From: Bacteroidota bacterium | Lineage (GTDB): Bacteria; Bacteroidota; Bacteroidia; Cytophagales; Cyclobacteriaceae | Assembly (NCBI GenBank): GCA_023393375.1 | Contig: JAEWLI010000117.1 | Span: forward strand, 32,489-96,488 | Length of the DNA stretch: 64,000 nt | Direction: 5' to 3' | In this document: positions 53,134 to 63,025 of the stretch, piece after piece | How the letters are laid out: every line of letters begins with the position of its first letter | Position numbering within the stretch: the stretch's first letter is position 1 | Notes under the pieces: generated by a model | Told to the model about the DNA's origin: nothing | What the model saw: only the letters and a program-made list of their open reading frames with translations | The model's database searches: none | Position numbers and translations under genes: made by a program

Positions 53134-55050
53134 CTATCTGACCTCAACAATTTTGGCAGCCCAATCTGTAACTGCAGTACGCTCTCCATCAGGAAATTTC
53201 TGCATTTTTAGGACTCCCTTCCTGTCTGATTTAATATTGATAGGATGATGCCACTCACCTGTAACAGGATGGAACCAAAGGAGTTGATAAGAAGCATTCC
53301 TGTTAAATCCGGCCAATTCAGGGGTCAGGGCTTTGTTTTCAAAATAAAGCAATGCAAAATCCTTATTTGCTGTTCGCATCATATACGACCAACCATCCAA
53401 CCCGGACTCGGGACTACCAGGTGCTTTTTGAGGATGCATATCGGTGGAAGCAAGGTCTAATGATTGGTACTTATCACCTTCGGATAAGACAAATGCCTGG
53501 AGGTGGCGCATATAGTTTGCCGACTCATATTTTAACGCTTCCCAGATATGTGGCCGGGCACCCGAAGGTTCGCCTGTGGTGGTAATATCGTAAGAAGCCG
53601 TTCCATGTACATGACCCGACAATCCTCCGGAGAGTACGGAACCATACATTTGGGCACGAGCGAAATAATTGTCACGTGCTGAATTGGCAGGAGGTCTTTC
53701 CCCGCCAGGCATATTTATCTCATGGTCCCAACCCGTATAATATGGTTCGAAATTAATTGCAGGATATGGCGGGTCTAATCGAAACAGCGTCTCCATCGCA
53801 CTTGCCACACCATGGTCGCGCGGCTTATTTCCCACACTGTGCATATTTAACCAAGGACAGCTTTCGCCATGACCAAATTGCAAATAGGTGGAGTTGTTTA
53901 TCAACACGGTATGAATTTGTCCGAACGGTGGTGGACCGTATTTGTTCAGGTGGTAAGTTAGTGCCTCATTGAATTCATCGGCGGTAAGACTGAATTCCTG
54001 GGGTATCCAATCGAGGTGAATTCCGCTAAAAAGAATATTATAGGCACCATACCGGGAGATAAGATATTGTACGTAACGAGCAAAAGATTCATTAAAGTCA
54101 AAGTATGCTTTCCACGCCGGACCATGATCGCGCCGTATGGTTTCCAGCAATGAAACGAATCCCTGTTCTGATAAATACCCCATTTTCTTATCCAGACTTT
54201 GAAAATAAGCAGGAACAATCAGGTCATAATTGGCCACACCTTTGTGCTCTTTTGACATCTCGAATGGCAGATGGCCATACTCATCGCGCATATTTTTGGC
54301 AGTAAAAGTCCCCCAATAACTGAGGCCGCCGGAGGCATCAGTGCCCATGCCTTCTGACACATCATAACCAAATTTTTCCCAGGCATTGCGAATAAAAACA
54401 CCATTTTCATCGGCATAAGTACTTGGGTTCAGATCAGCTTCCCAGGTAGGGAATGCTGCAATCATGCTCACAGAATTGAAACCCTGGGTTTTTCTATAAA
54501 TTACAGCATCTTCAAAACCAATTCCCGGACCTGGTTCATAATTTTCCGAAGTTGGGGCATTCCGAAAAGGCAGTCGCCAGGTGCTACCGGCCAACCATGT
54601 ATCACCTACCATAAAATAAGGGGTGCCGTCGGCATATTGCAATGCATGGCCATTGGGTGTGGGTTTGATAAATCCACGGCGATTTGGATTTTCCTTTTTC
54701 TGATCTTCGGTCCATTCGGTAGCTATAAATTCTCCCGACTTGTCGATAAGACCCATGTCGTTCTGCTGATTGGAGCCACTTTCCCATGTCCACTTTCCTG
54801 GCTTTGTAGCCACCACCCGGATTTTAAAAATATTCCCCCCATCCCAAAAGCCATAAACCCTTTTGTCGAAATCAGGCCCTTTAAGATCTATCCAGCAGGT
54901 AACCTCGGTATAATAATTATCGTATTTACCTTCCGCTTCCAACACAATTTCCTGCATTTCCCAGGTTCGAACAGACTTGTTGGCATATACAGAAGTAATG
55001 GTGAAAGACACAAAAGTGGCTATTTGCAATAATAAGAAAAGCTGTCTCAT
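53134..55050 (-). CDS. DUF5060/DUF4038 glycosidase-like secreted protein
   Basis: A 638-residue exported protein (signal about 1-23, ending VYA). An N-terminal DUF5060 Ig-like domain (about 28-115; EIVLEAEGKYDNYYTEVTCW) is followed by the DUF4038 apiosidase-like TIM barrel (about 130-520; GHALQYADGTPYFMVGDTWLAGSTWRLPF, GLDGWSYMMRTANKDFALLYFE at its end). A C-terminal putative collagen-binding/beta domain completes it. GH140-type relatives cleave apiose from rhamnogalacturonan II. Whether this protein has that activity is unproven. It stands alone between the truncated CAP gene and the T9SS pair. Confidence 0.85.
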   Translation of the reverse strand: MRQLFLLLQIATFVSFTITSVYANKSVRTWEMQEIVLEAEGKYDNYYTEVTCWIDLKGPDFDKRVYGFWDGGNIFKIRVVATKPGKWTWESGSNQQNDMGLIDKSGEFIATEWTEDQKKENPNRRGFIKPTPNGHALQYADGTPYFMVGDTWLAGSTWRLPFRNAPTSENYEPGPGIGFEDAVIYRKTQGFNSVSMIAAFPTWEADLNPSTYADENGVFIRNAWEKFGYDVSEGMGTDASGGLSYWGTFTAKNMRDEYGHLPFEMSKEHKGVANYDLIVPAYFQSLDKKMGYLSEQGFVSLLETIRRDHGPAWKAYFDFNESFARYVQYLISRYGAYNILFSGIHLDWIPQEFSLTADEFNEALTYHLNKYGPPPFGQIHTVLINNSTYLQFGHGESCPWLNMHSVGNKPRDHGVASAMETLFRLDPPYPAINFEPYYTGWDHEINMPGGERPPANSARDNYFARAQMYGSVLSGGLSGHVHGTASYDITTTGEPSGARPHIWEALKYESANYMRHLQAFVLSEGDKYQSLDLASTDMHPQKAPGSPESGLDGWSYMMRTANKDFALLYFENKALTPELAGFNRNASYQLLWFHPVTGEWHHPINIKSDRKGVLKMQKFPDGERTAVTDWAAKIVEVR

Positions 55051-55256
55051 GGCTATAAAATGGGTTGATACCTATTTACTAAAGTACTGTTTTTTCATTT
55101 GAAATTCAATAAGGCCTGTAAAAAACAGGTAAACAATGTGTTTCAACTACCAAGAGGAGGGAATTATTAATTAAATACGCCAACCTGATAAAATTTGGGT
55201 TTTGTTAGTTATTAATATTTTTAATTGTAGGTTGACAAAAAGTTCATGAATGATAA

Positions 55257-55653
55257 AACACCGAAGGCTTTGAAGTTCAGTTTCCTGATCATCAAAGCCC
55301 CGGCTTGTGCAGCATTATAAACTCTTTATACTTGTTTTATTGAACGAACACTTTTTCTTTTTTAACAAGTTCATTGCCCGCATAGATCCCAACAATATAA
55401 TAACCGCTGGATACAGTTGCCGGTAAATTGATATCGTTCACGCCACTGGTGATGACACCTGAATGAACTGGTAAACCTTGAAGGTTGTATATTCTGGCTT
55501 CAGCAGATAGGTTGCTAAATATTCTCAACTGATGATCCCCAACCACAGTTGCTACTTTTAATTGAACATTATTGTTGAATACAGAGATCGGAGCGAAATA
55601 TTCTGTATATCCGTCAAAATCCACTGCTTTGAGGCGATAATAATTCATACCGA
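55257..55653. repeat. Direct repeat copy A (T9SS C-terminal domain plus 3' flank)
   Basis: About 390 bp nearly identical to 56761-57153. It covers the final ~102 codons of the 55337 gene and 80 bp beyond its stop, including a GGCTTTGA/TCAAAGCC hairpin (55266-55299). Upstream of the repeat the two genes diverge sharply. Confidence 0.85.
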
Positions 55654-56332
55654 TTAGTGGATATGCATCAATAGTGGCATATTTATTTTGGGATTCACTC
55701 CAACCATTACCATTTATGGTTGCAATGGTTTCATATGTTTTAGCATCCATTGACCGCTCTACAGAAAAATAATCAAAATTTTGTTCAGAATGAGTAGCCC
55801 ATGATAATTCCACAATTGAACCTTTTGTTTGTGTTTTAAAATAATCAAGTACAATTGGTAAGACGCCCTCACGGCTGAGGTGATTTAATACCCCTGGCCC
55901 GGTAATAGTGCCATATTTTCCTGACCATACTGTATTACTTTCACTCCCAATATTTATTTTTTCACTGTTTCGATTAGCTTTTGATACAATAATTTTACTG
56001 GTGTTATCCGTAAACACAATAGTAGAACTTATATGATTTAAAGTAATTTTCCCATCTAAGGTGAAGGAAACATTACTCCCAATGACTATTGTTACTAGAT
56101 TATCAATCGTAAAGTTACTAGTCTTGTCAATGAAAATATCATGGTTGATATATAAGAAATCCCCATCCCGAAGTTGATTCTCCACAGATGGCCATCCAGC
56201 TCCTGTTTGTGCAGGATCGGTGCTCCAAATACTCCCGAACCAACTACCAGTGCCAGTTGTATAAAATGATGCAGCTGAAACACTACTGATACTGATTAAA
56301 AATGAAATCACTAAAATTAAAATTCGCTTCAT
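55337..56332 (-). CDS. T9SS type A sorting-domain protein (first copy)
   Basis: 331 residues from ATG 56332 (an in-frame ATG at 56446 exists, but only the later start gives a signal peptide: MKRILILVISFLISISSVSA). The middle is beta-rich with a 'GxW' type G8/parallel-strand repeat (SFYTTGTGSWFGSIWSTDPAQTG, VIGSNVSFTLDGKITL), followed by an FnIII-like module (VELSWATHSEQNFDYFSVERS). The C-terminal type A T9SS sorting domain (about 250-331) ends LVKKEKVFVQ. It is exported and either secreted or anchored on the cell surface. It shares its last 100 residues with the adjacent gene. Confidence 0.87.
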   Translation of the reverse strand: MKRILILVISFLISISSVSAASFYTTGTGSWFGSIWSTDPAQTGAGWPSVENQLRDGDFLYINHDIFIDKTSNFTIDNLVTIVIGSNVSFTLDGKITLNHISSTIVFTDNTSKIIVSKANRNSEKINIGSESNTVWSGKYGTITGPGVLNHLSREGVLPIVLDYFKTQTKGSIVELSWATHSEQNFDYFSVERSMDAKTYETIATINGNGWSESQNKYATIDAYPLIGMNYYRLKAVDFDGYTEYFAPISVFNNNVQLKVATVVGDHQLRIFSNLSAEARIYNLQGLPVHSGVITSGVNDINLPATVSSGYYIVGIYAGNELVKKEKVFVQ

Positions 56333-56839
56333 GTTCTGAATTTTTTGTACAAATTTCCGAGGCTGGTTTGGAAATATGTAATAAAAATGGTGATTAGATA
56401 ACTTTGATTTGTAAAAATACAATAAATATTTGTATTGCACAAACAATCCAATGGAAAAATAGCAATATTACACTAGGCAATATAATAAATCATTTTTATT
56501 CACTAAGTAAGGTTTAGGGGAAGTTTGCCAAAATGGGTACAATGACAAGTTTAGGAAAGAATAGATTTATAATATGGGAATTGGTATATCCCAAATTCAA
56601 TAACTTGAATTTCTGATTTCGATTATACCTTATTTAAAAATGAAATAAATGACATGGCTTTAGTTTAAAGCAGTTACCAGACGATACTCCATGAAAATTT
56701 TTTATATAGAATAATAGGGATACTAAATTATCAGGATCAATGGATATTGAATGGCTTATAAACACCGAAGGCTTTGAAGTTCAGTTTCCTGATCATCAAA
56801 GCCCCGGCTTGTCCAGCATTATAACTCTTTATACTTGCT
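56333..56839. other. Gap between the two T9SS genes
   Basis: About 500 bp of A/T-rich sequence. Its right part (from 56761) belongs to the repeated 3' flank of the second T9SS gene. The left part contains the upstream region of the first one; no exact -7 element on the minus strand was found. Confidence 0.45.
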
Positions 56840-57153
56840 CTATTGAACCAACACTTTTTCTTTTTTGACCAACTCGTTGCCGGCATAGATACCAACAACA
56901 TAATAACCGCCGGATACAGTTGCCGGTAAATTGATATCGTTCACGCCACTGGTGATGGTACCTGAATGTACTGGTAAACCTTGAAGATTGTATATTCTTG
57001 CTTCAGCAGACAGGTTACTAAATATTCTTAATTGATGATCCCCAACTAAAGTGGCTACTTTTAATTGCACATTATTGTTGAATACAGCGATCGGTGCGAA
57101 ATATTCTGTATATCCGTCAAAATCCACTGCTTTGAGTCGGTAGTAGTTTACTC
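56761..57153. repeat. Direct repeat copy B (T9SS C-terminal domain plus 3' flank)
   Basis: Partner of the copy at 55257-55653, including the same hairpin (56770-56803) after the stop codon. At protein level the ~102-residue shared C-termini differ at only a handful of sites. Confidence 0.85.
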
Positions 57154-57970
57154 CTGGAAGAGGTTGTTTATCTATAAATACATATTCCTGTTTATGCAGG
57201 CTATTTCCAGCTCCAGATATAATCCCGATTGATTCAAAATGCTTTCCATTTGTGGAGCGTTCTACGTCAAAATAATTGAAACCTTTTTCCGAGAGAGTAG
57301 CCCAGGATAAACTCACTTTATACTGGGATGTTGTACCTTTAAAATAAGCTAACTGAACAGGAAGGGTATAATACATACCAACTAAATTAATTAGCGTCTG
57401 ATTGCCAGAGGCGAGAAACTCCATTTCATCTCCAGGATTAGTACCTTCATAAGTTTTTATCGCGGTAAAGTTGTTTCCTTCGAAAGTATAAATCGATCCG
57501 TTATTGGTGATCTTACTATTCTTATTTCCTATAGAAGCTGATCCTGTGACAACCAATTTGCCATTGTTGGCTATTTCAATTTGTTGGTCAATCGTTAAAT
57601 CACCAATCACAACTAATATACCGGTACCATTTATCGTCAATTTAGATTGATTACGAAAACTAAGGTTGCCATCAATTACTAATCTGGCCTCGCTTTCAAT
57701 GGTCAATTCTCCTTGATTATCAAAATCCAAATCCCCATTCTGCACCATATAGTTTTGTATAAAAATATCCGTATTTTTTATTCCGGTGGTAACTGGAGCT
57801 TGGTTGCCTTCCCAAGATTTTCCTGTAGTCCATTGATACTCCTTATCTTTTAAAGTATTCGATTTTATTTGAACATTAGCTGAATACGAACTGGTGCTTA
57901 TCGAGATCAATATGATCATTAAGAATGTGGTCGAAAAACTTTTATGAATAATATTTTTTTGAGTTTTCAT
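56840..57970 (-). CDS. T9SS type A sorting-domain protein (second copy)
   Basis: A 376-residue exported protein. Signal peptide about 1-30 (FSTTFLMIILISISTSSYSA). Parallel beta-strand repeats follow (about 60-200; LTIESEARLVIDGNLSFRNQSKLTINGTGILVVIGD-like, VTGSASIGN), then an FnIII-like module (VSLSWATLSEKGFNYFDVERS) and a type A T9SS sorting domain ending LVKKEKVLVQ. The N-terminal part differs from the neighbour, but both modules after it are related, so the pair arose by duplication and then divergence or conversion. Confidence 0.87.
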   Translation of the reverse strand: MKTQKNIIHKSFSTTFLMIILISISTSSYSANVQIKSNTLKDKEYQWTTGKSWEGNQAPVTTGIKNTDIFIQNYMVQNGDLDFDNQGELTIESEARLVIDGNLSFRNQSKLTINGTGILVVIGDLTIDQQIEIANNGKLVVTGSASIGNKNSKITNNGSIYTFEGNNFTAIKTYEGTNPGDEMEFLASGNQTLINLVGMYYTLPVQLAYFKGTTSQYKVSLSWATLSEKGFNYFDVERSTNGKHFESIGIISGAGNSLHKQEYVFIDKQPLPGVNYYRLKAVDFDGYTEYFAPIAVFNNNVQLKVATLVGDHQLRIFSNLSAEARIYNLQGLPVHSGTITSGVNDINLPATVSGGYYVVGIYAGNELVKKEKVLVQ

Positions 57971-58520
57971 GCTGCTTATATTTTATTTAATTCTCCTGTT
58001 GGTTATCAAAACTGCCACTAATGTTTTTCTATTATGCCATGAACCTGAGATACCAGTATGATTTCTTAAGATCATCGTTACCAGAAAATACTGAGCTTTT
58101 TTAATCCAATGGTGAAATTTCATTTCTTTCAAGTTTTAATATGGTGTAAATTTATATAGCATTTCTTATATTCATTTGCCATTTTCGACCAATTGGTCAT
58201 TCACTTAGATGAATTGATTAAAAAATAGATGAGTTGGTGTAAGAGTAGCTCTGATTATTATAAGAAATACTCTTAGATTCTGGATTAAGGAATTAATAGT
58301 GAAGATCAATTATTGGAATAACTGGCCCGTAAATCTTTTATTGATAAATTGTGGCCTCAAGGATATAAGCAATTCTCTTACATTTGATTTGATAAACCAA
58401 GTAATGGTTTGACTGAGGCATTTTTTATGTAAAAATCTTATTTTGCAGTCAAGAGAACATAAGGGGACAGACCCACATCAACTCCCCATCTCCCGAACTT
58501 CTCAAAAAGTCATTCTCAAT
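57971..58520. other. Non-coding gap with a 12-bp palindrome
   Basis: About 550 bp without a gene. It holds the perfect palindrome GACCAATTGGTC (58187-58198), which could be an operator for the minus-strand T9SS gene, and GGGGACAGACCCAC near 58464-58477, a phrase often seen beside REP-type transposases. No RNA gene is apparent. Confidence 0.45.
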
Positions 58521-59963
58521 TCATTCCCCCTGCCCTGAAGAAAACCCCTGTTGGCCATCAAAATAATAAAGGTGTTCTGTTTTTATAAAATCAAATCCTT
58601 GGGAAGCTACCTCATGCAACAACGGAATAATATCTGCATGTGTAACTATATCTTCAGATATAAACCGGCATCGCCAATGGTCAGTACAAAATGTCTCTGA
58701 CTTGCCTTCAGGATATACTTTTACACCCCGGTTGCTGATCATCGTGAGCTTTAGGTTTTTACCAGAAAGACGGTCCAATTGCTTGCCCAACGTTTCAGGA
58801 TTTCTATTATCTGCATCCCAATCCAGGAAAATATCAACACCTTTCAATTCTTTTTTGACAGGTTTTGTTTGATTTCTGGTGGTTAATTCCGCAAATGAAG
58901 TCATCTGATTAAAATGGGCAGGTGTGATAATATTAGGTCTTTTCCCCAATCTTTCCATTATTGCCAAGGCAAATTCATTGGTAGTTGCTCTTTTTACACT
59001 TTCTCCCGGTCGGAATATATCCCCCGTATGAATGCCATCTTCGAGTGTTCTTAACCAAGCATTCATAATATTTTCAGCCACCTTTATATCCCCGATATGT
59101 ACCAACATCATTACGGCAGCATTTAATAATCCCGATGGATTAGCAATTTGTTTACCTGCTATATCCGGGGCCGATCCATGAATGGCTTCAAACATAGCTA
59201 CCTCCGGTCCAATATTAGCTGATCCGCCAAGACCAACGGATCCAGTAATCTGAGCAGCAATATCTGAGACAATATCCCCGTATAAGTTTAATGTTACAAT
59301 TACATCAAGTTTCTCTGGAGAATCGGCCAGAATAGCCGAACCAATATCTATTATCTTATGATCTTTTTGTATTTCAGGGTATTCTTCTCCAATTTCATTA
59401 AAAATATTATGGAAAAGACCATCTGTCATTTTCATGATGTTATCCTTTGAAAAGCAGGTAACTTTTTTCCTGCCATATGCCCTGGCATATTCAAAAGCAT
59501 ATCGGATGATTTTTTCACTTCCAGGTCTTGATACCAGTTTTAAAGTCTGATATACCTCTTGGGTTTGGCGATGTTCTATGCCAGTATAAAGATCTTCTTC
59601 ATTCTCACGGATAATCACCACATCAGTTTTTGGATGAAGAGTACGCACAAAGGGATGGTAAGAACGGCACGGGCGTACGTTGGCATATAAACCAAGTGTA
59701 GTTCTTGCAGTGACATTCAAACTTTTATATCCACCCCCCTGCGGAGTAGTGATGGGTGCTTTTAGAAATACTTTATTTTTCCTCAATGAATCCCAGGCAG
59801 CTGGTTCAATCCCTGAACTCACTCCTTTCAAATACACACTTTCCCCTATTTCGATTACTTCCGGGTCAATATTAGCTCCGGCAGCCTGAAGGATATCCAT
59901 GGTGGCATTCATAATTTCAGGCCCTATGCCATCGCCATAAGCTATTGTAATTTTTGTTTTCAC
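58521..59963 (-). CDS. icd: NADP-dependent isocitrate dehydrogenase
   Basis: A 480-residue isocitrate/isopropylmalate dehydrogenase family enzyme of the long (Thermus/Rickettsia-like) type, which turns isocitrate into 2-oxoglutarate in the TCA cycle. The features seen are ITIAYGDGIGPEI, LNVTARTTLGLYANVRPCRSY, the ENEEDLYTGIEH substrate loop, LNLYGDIVSDIAA, and the metal/nucleotide site MFEAIHGSAPDIAGKQIANP. After the catalytic domain (about 1-340) there is a C-terminal extension (about 375-475) typical of this subtype. Cofactor choice (NADP) is inferred from the subtype. Confidence 0.93.
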   Translation of the reverse strand: MKTKITIAYGDGIGPEIMNATMDILQAAGANIDPEVIEIGESVYLKGVSSGIEPAAWDSLRKNKVFLKAPITTPQGGGYKSLNVTARTTLGLYANVRPCRSYHPFVRTLHPKTDVVIIRENEEDLYTGIEHRQTQEVYQTLKLVSRPGSEKIIRYAFEYARAYGRKKVTCFSKDNIMKMTDGLFHNIFNEIGEEYPEIQKDHKIIDIGSAILADSPEKLDVIVTLNLYGDIVSDIAAQITGSVGLGGSANIGPEVAMFEAIHGSAPDIAGKQIANPSGLLNAAVMMLVHIGDIKVAENIMNAWLRTLEDGIHTGDIFRPGESVKRATTNEFALAIMERLGKRPNIITPAHFNQMTSFAELTTRNQTKPVKKELKGVDIFLDWDADNRNPETLGKQLDRLSGKNLKLTMISNRGVKVYPEGKSETFCTDHWRCRFISEDIVTHADIIPLLHEVASQGFDFIKTEHLYYFDGQQGFSSGQGE

Positions 59964-60157
59964 GTCTTCTTACTTGTTTTATTGGTTCATAACCGCATAG
60001 TTTATTAAAGTGTTCAATAAAAAAGGATTGTAATAGGGGGAATTAACCTGAGGGCTTTTTTTCTAATAAATGAGTCAAATTTCAGGTACCATATCAAATC
60101 TGGTTAGACCATGTCAATCGATAAAATACCAACAGATTTTCAACAAATTGGTAATTC

Positions 60158-60189
60158 TTTTGCGATTACTCTTTCAACCATTATCTTTG
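60158..60189 (+). promoter_or_regulatory. Bacteroidota-type promoter for the enoyl-CoA hydratase gene
   Basis: TTTTG (60158-60162), a 19-bp spacer and TATCTTTG (60182-60189) match the -33/-7 consensus. Transcription would start near 60196, 17 bases before the ATG. Confidence 0.65.
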
Positions 60190-60212
60190 AATAAATTTTT
60201 TAAAAACATGCT

Positions 60213-60998
60213 ATGGCAGAATTTGAAAATCTAACCCTAACTGCTGACGATGGAATAGTGATCATCACAATTTCAAGGTCTGAAAAACTAAATGCACTAA
60301 ATACCGAACTCCTGGAAGAATTAAGGATTGCCATTCAGAGTGTGTATGATGATAAGGAAGCTAAAGGGGTAATTATCACCGGATCGGGCGATAAAGCTTT
60401 TGTTTCTGGTGCAGATATTGAGGAATTGTCTGGTTTGAGTGAATTGCAAGGAAGAAAATTTTCAGAAAATGGCCAGGAAATCATGGCTTTGATTGAAAAT
60501 AGCCATAAACCAATTATCGCTGCCATAGATGGATATGCACTGGGTGGCGGATGTGAACTGGCAATGGCCTGTCATATTCGGGTAGCGACAGAGCGGTCTT
60601 TTTTCGGACTACCGGAAGTTACACTGGGTCTGATACCGGGTTATGGAGGAACTCAAAGATTAACGCAACTGGTAGGAAAGGGCAGGGCTCTTGAAATGAT
60701 GATGACCGCAGATATTATTCCGGCCAAAACAGCCCATCAAATTGGACTGGTAAATCATGTGGTGGATACAAAAGAAAGCCTTATCGTGAAATGTAAGGAA
60801 TTATTGGGCAAAATCCTGGGTAATGCCCCGTTGGCAGTAGGTGTGCTGATCAGCTGTGTCAGTGCAGTATATAATCAGGATGAAAATGGATATCAGACAG
60901 AGTCCAACAGCTTTTCCAATTGTTTTAAATCAGAGGACTTCAAAGAAGGGGTTCTTGCTTTTCTAGAAAAAAGAAAACCCAAATTTCAGGGGGAATAA
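60213..60998 (+). CDS. Enoyl-CoA hydratase/isomerase family protein
   Basis: A 261-residue crotonase-fold enzyme that hydrates 2-enoyl-CoA in fatty-acid or amino-acid breakdown. The oxyanion-hole and acyl-CoA segment is KAFVSGADIEELSG, and the glycine-rich IDGYALGGGCELAMACHIRVA segment is followed by LPEVTLGLIPGYGGTQRL, which holds the catalytic Glu. Length is standard. A good promoter precedes it. The next gene, a flippase, starts 6 bp after its stop and is likely co-transcribed even though the functions differ. Confidence 0.93.
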   Translation: MAEFENLTLTADDGIVIITISRSEKLNALNTELLEELRIAIQSVYDDKEAKGVIITGSGDKAFVSGADIEELSGLSELQGRKFSENGQEIMALIENSHKPIIAAIDGYALGGGCELAMACHIRVATERSFFGLPEVTLGLIPGYGGTQRLTQLVGKGRALEMMMTADIIPAKTAHQIGLVNHVVDTKESLIVKCKELLGKILGNAPLAVGVLISCVSAVYNQDENGYQTESNSFSNCFKSEDFKEGVLAFLEKRKPKFQGE

Positions 60999-61004
60999 TA
61001 TCCA

Positions 61005-62507
61005 TTGGCTTCCATTAAACAACTTGCCGGACAAACCATGTGGTATGGGGTCAGCAGTATTCTGGCCCGACTACTTAACTATCTCCTGATAATTGTCCAC
61101 GGAAAAGTTTTCTTACGGGAAGAATATGGCATTATCACTAATCTTTATGCCTACACTGCTTTTTTCCTTGTGCTTTGTACATTTGGTATGGAAACCGCTT
61201 TTTTCCGGTTTGCTTCCAAGCGACGGGATCAAAAAGAACATGTATTTACCCAAGCCAACACCTTTGTTGTACTGATTTCCATCATCGTCACGGGCTTTAT
61301 ATTCTTGAATAGTCAACTCTTAGCCAATTACCTGGGGTATCCTGATCAGGCTTATTTGATCAGCATGCTGGCGATCATCATCTTTATAGATGCTGTTGTG
61401 GCAATTCCTTTTGCTCAGTTGAGGTTGGATAACAGACCCAAGTATTTTGCCTTGATTCGTATGGCAAGTATTGGAATGCAAATCATACTGAATCTCATTT
61501 TTTTACTGGTTTTTCCCGCAATTTCCAAAGGGGCTTATCTGACTTTCCTTCAACCTTTAGTTAATCAACTTTATTATCCCGATTTTGGGGTGGGATATGT
61601 CTTTCTGGCAAATCTTTTAGGTAATTCTCTGTTATTGGTATTTTTAGGTAAATATCTGCTGAAGATAAGGTTTAAATTCGACCGGGAGCTATTGAAACCG
61701 ATGCTGATTTATGCTTTTCCCATATTGATCACCGGATTTTCAGGGATGACCAATGAAAATCTTGATAAGATACTGTTGACTAACCTTCTGCCAGACGATT
61801 TTTATCCCGATCAGAATAGTCAGCAGGCTTTGGGAGTATATGGGGCAGTATACAAGTTAAGTGTATTTATGTTGCTGGCCATTCAGGCTTTCAGATACGC
61901 CGCCGAACCTTTCTTTTTTTCAAATGCAGAAGATAAAGCAGCTCCAAACCTCTTTGCAAGGGTGATGTATTATTTTGTATTGGTCAATCTGGTCATTTAT
62001 GTGGGTGTGATATTAAATATGAACTTGATTGCTAACATATTTTTACAAAACCACGATTATCATGCCGGCTTATTTGTTGTGCCATTTTTACTCACAGGAA
62101 AGCTTTTTTTCGGAATATATATTAATTTATCCATCTGGTTTAAGCTCACCAGCAAAACCTATTATGGAACATATTTCAGTATATTAGGGGCAGTTGTCAC
62201 TATTATTGGCAATATTCTTCTTATTCCGATACTCGGATACTTAGGTAGTGCGATTACCCTCATTCTGTGTTATCTCACTATGTCTGCGGTGTGTTATTAT
62301 TATGGTCAAAAAAACTTCTATATTCCATACAACGTAAAAAAGATATTTCTTCAAATCGCAATTGCTATTATATTTTCTCTGGTCATATATAATATTAAGT
62401 TTGGAAATACCCTATTGGAATATGCCTTGGGAATAATTGCTACGTTGGTATATATTGGTTACCTGGTATTTACTGAGAAGGATAAAGTCATGAAAAAGAC
62501 GCTTTAG
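61005..62507 (+). CDS. Polysaccharide/lipid-linked oligosaccharide flippase (MATE/MVF superfamily)
   Basis: A 500-residue polytopic membrane protein of the polysaccharide-export flippase type (Wzx-like). About 14 hydrophobic segments are spread over the whole length, with a typical N-terminus (IKQLAGQTMWYGVSSILARLLNYLLIIVHGKVF). The start is TTG at 61005, six bases after the upstream stop, with a GGGGGA Shine-Dalgarno-like stretch just before that stop. It would move an undecaprenyl-linked sugar across the inner membrane. dut and a sugar-nucleotidyltransferase follow, as expected for cell-surface glycan synthesis. Confidence 0.88.
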   Translation: MASIKQLAGQTMWYGVSSILARLLNYLLIIVHGKVFLREEYGIITNLYAYTAFFLVLCTFGMETAFFRFASKRRDQKEHVFTQANTFVVLISIIVTGFIFLNSQLLANYLGYPDQAYLISMLAIIIFIDAVVAIPFAQLRLDNRPKYFALIRMASIGMQIILNLIFLLVFPAISKGAYLTFLQPLVNQLYYPDFGVGYVFLANLLGNSLLLVFLGKYLLKIRFKFDRELLKPMLIYAFPILITGFSGMTNENLDKILLTNLLPDDFYPDQNSQQALGVYGAVYKLSVFMLLAIQAFRYAAEPFFFSNAEDKAAPNLFARVMYYFVLVNLVIYVGVILNMNLIANIFLQNHDYHAGLFVVPFLLTGKLFFGIYINLSIWFKLTSKTYYGTYFSILGAVVTIIGNILLIPILGYLGSAITLILCYLTMSAVCYYYGQKNFYIPYNVKKIFLQIAIAIIFSLVIYNIKFGNTLLEYALGIIATLVYIGYLVFTEKDKVMKKTL

Positions 62508-62524
62508 CCATTTAAAAGAATTAT

Positions 62525-62959
62525 ATGAAAATTAAAGTTGTGAATCGTTCCGGACATTTATTGCCGGCCTATCAAACAGCTCATGCAGCAGGTTTGGATA
62601 TATATGCTTCTTTGGATCAGGAGGTGATATTAAAACCGCTTCAGCGATATCTTGTACCGACAGGGCTTTATGTAGAGTTGCCTGTAGGTTATGAAGCGCA
62701 AATCCGCCCCAGGAGTGGACTGGCCAATAAATTTGGAATTACAGTATTGAATACGCCGGGTACAATAGATGCAGATTATAGGGGGGAAATAAAAATAATT
62801 TTAATCAACCTTTCCAATCAGGAGTTTATCATTCGTAATGGAGAAAGAATTGCTCAAATGATTGTCTCCAAACATGAAACCATTGAATGGGAACCTGTAG
62901 AAGTATTGACTGAAACTGCCCGTGGAGAAGGTGGTTATGGAAGTACAGGCACCAAATGA
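62525..62959 (+). CDS. dut: dUTP diphosphatase
   Basis: A 144-residue trimeric dUTPase that hydrolyses dUTP to dUMP and so keeps uracil out of DNA. All five motifs are present: AAGLDIYAS, RPRSGLA, NTPGTIDADYRGEIKI (uracil-binding and catalytic Asp), NGERIAQMIV and the C-terminal RGEGGYGSTG lid. It is 17 bp after the flippase gene. Confidence 0.96.
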   Translation: MKIKVVNRSGHLLPAYQTAHAAGLDIYASLDQEVILKPLQRYLVPTGLYVELPVGYEAQIRPRSGLANKFGITVLNTPGTIDADYRGEIKIILINLSNQEFIIRNGERIAQMIVSKHETIEWEPVEVLTETARGEGGYGSTGTK

Positions 62960-63025
62960 AAAATGAGAAATAAGGATGCTTTAAAAATAAATGATATCGA
63001 AGACTGATTATAAAATCTATACAAC

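Noticed and set aside
58464..58477. GGGGACAGACCCAC phrase, resembling flanks of REP-type transposases
   Set aside because: A single short match with no transposase nearby is not enough for a mobile-element call.
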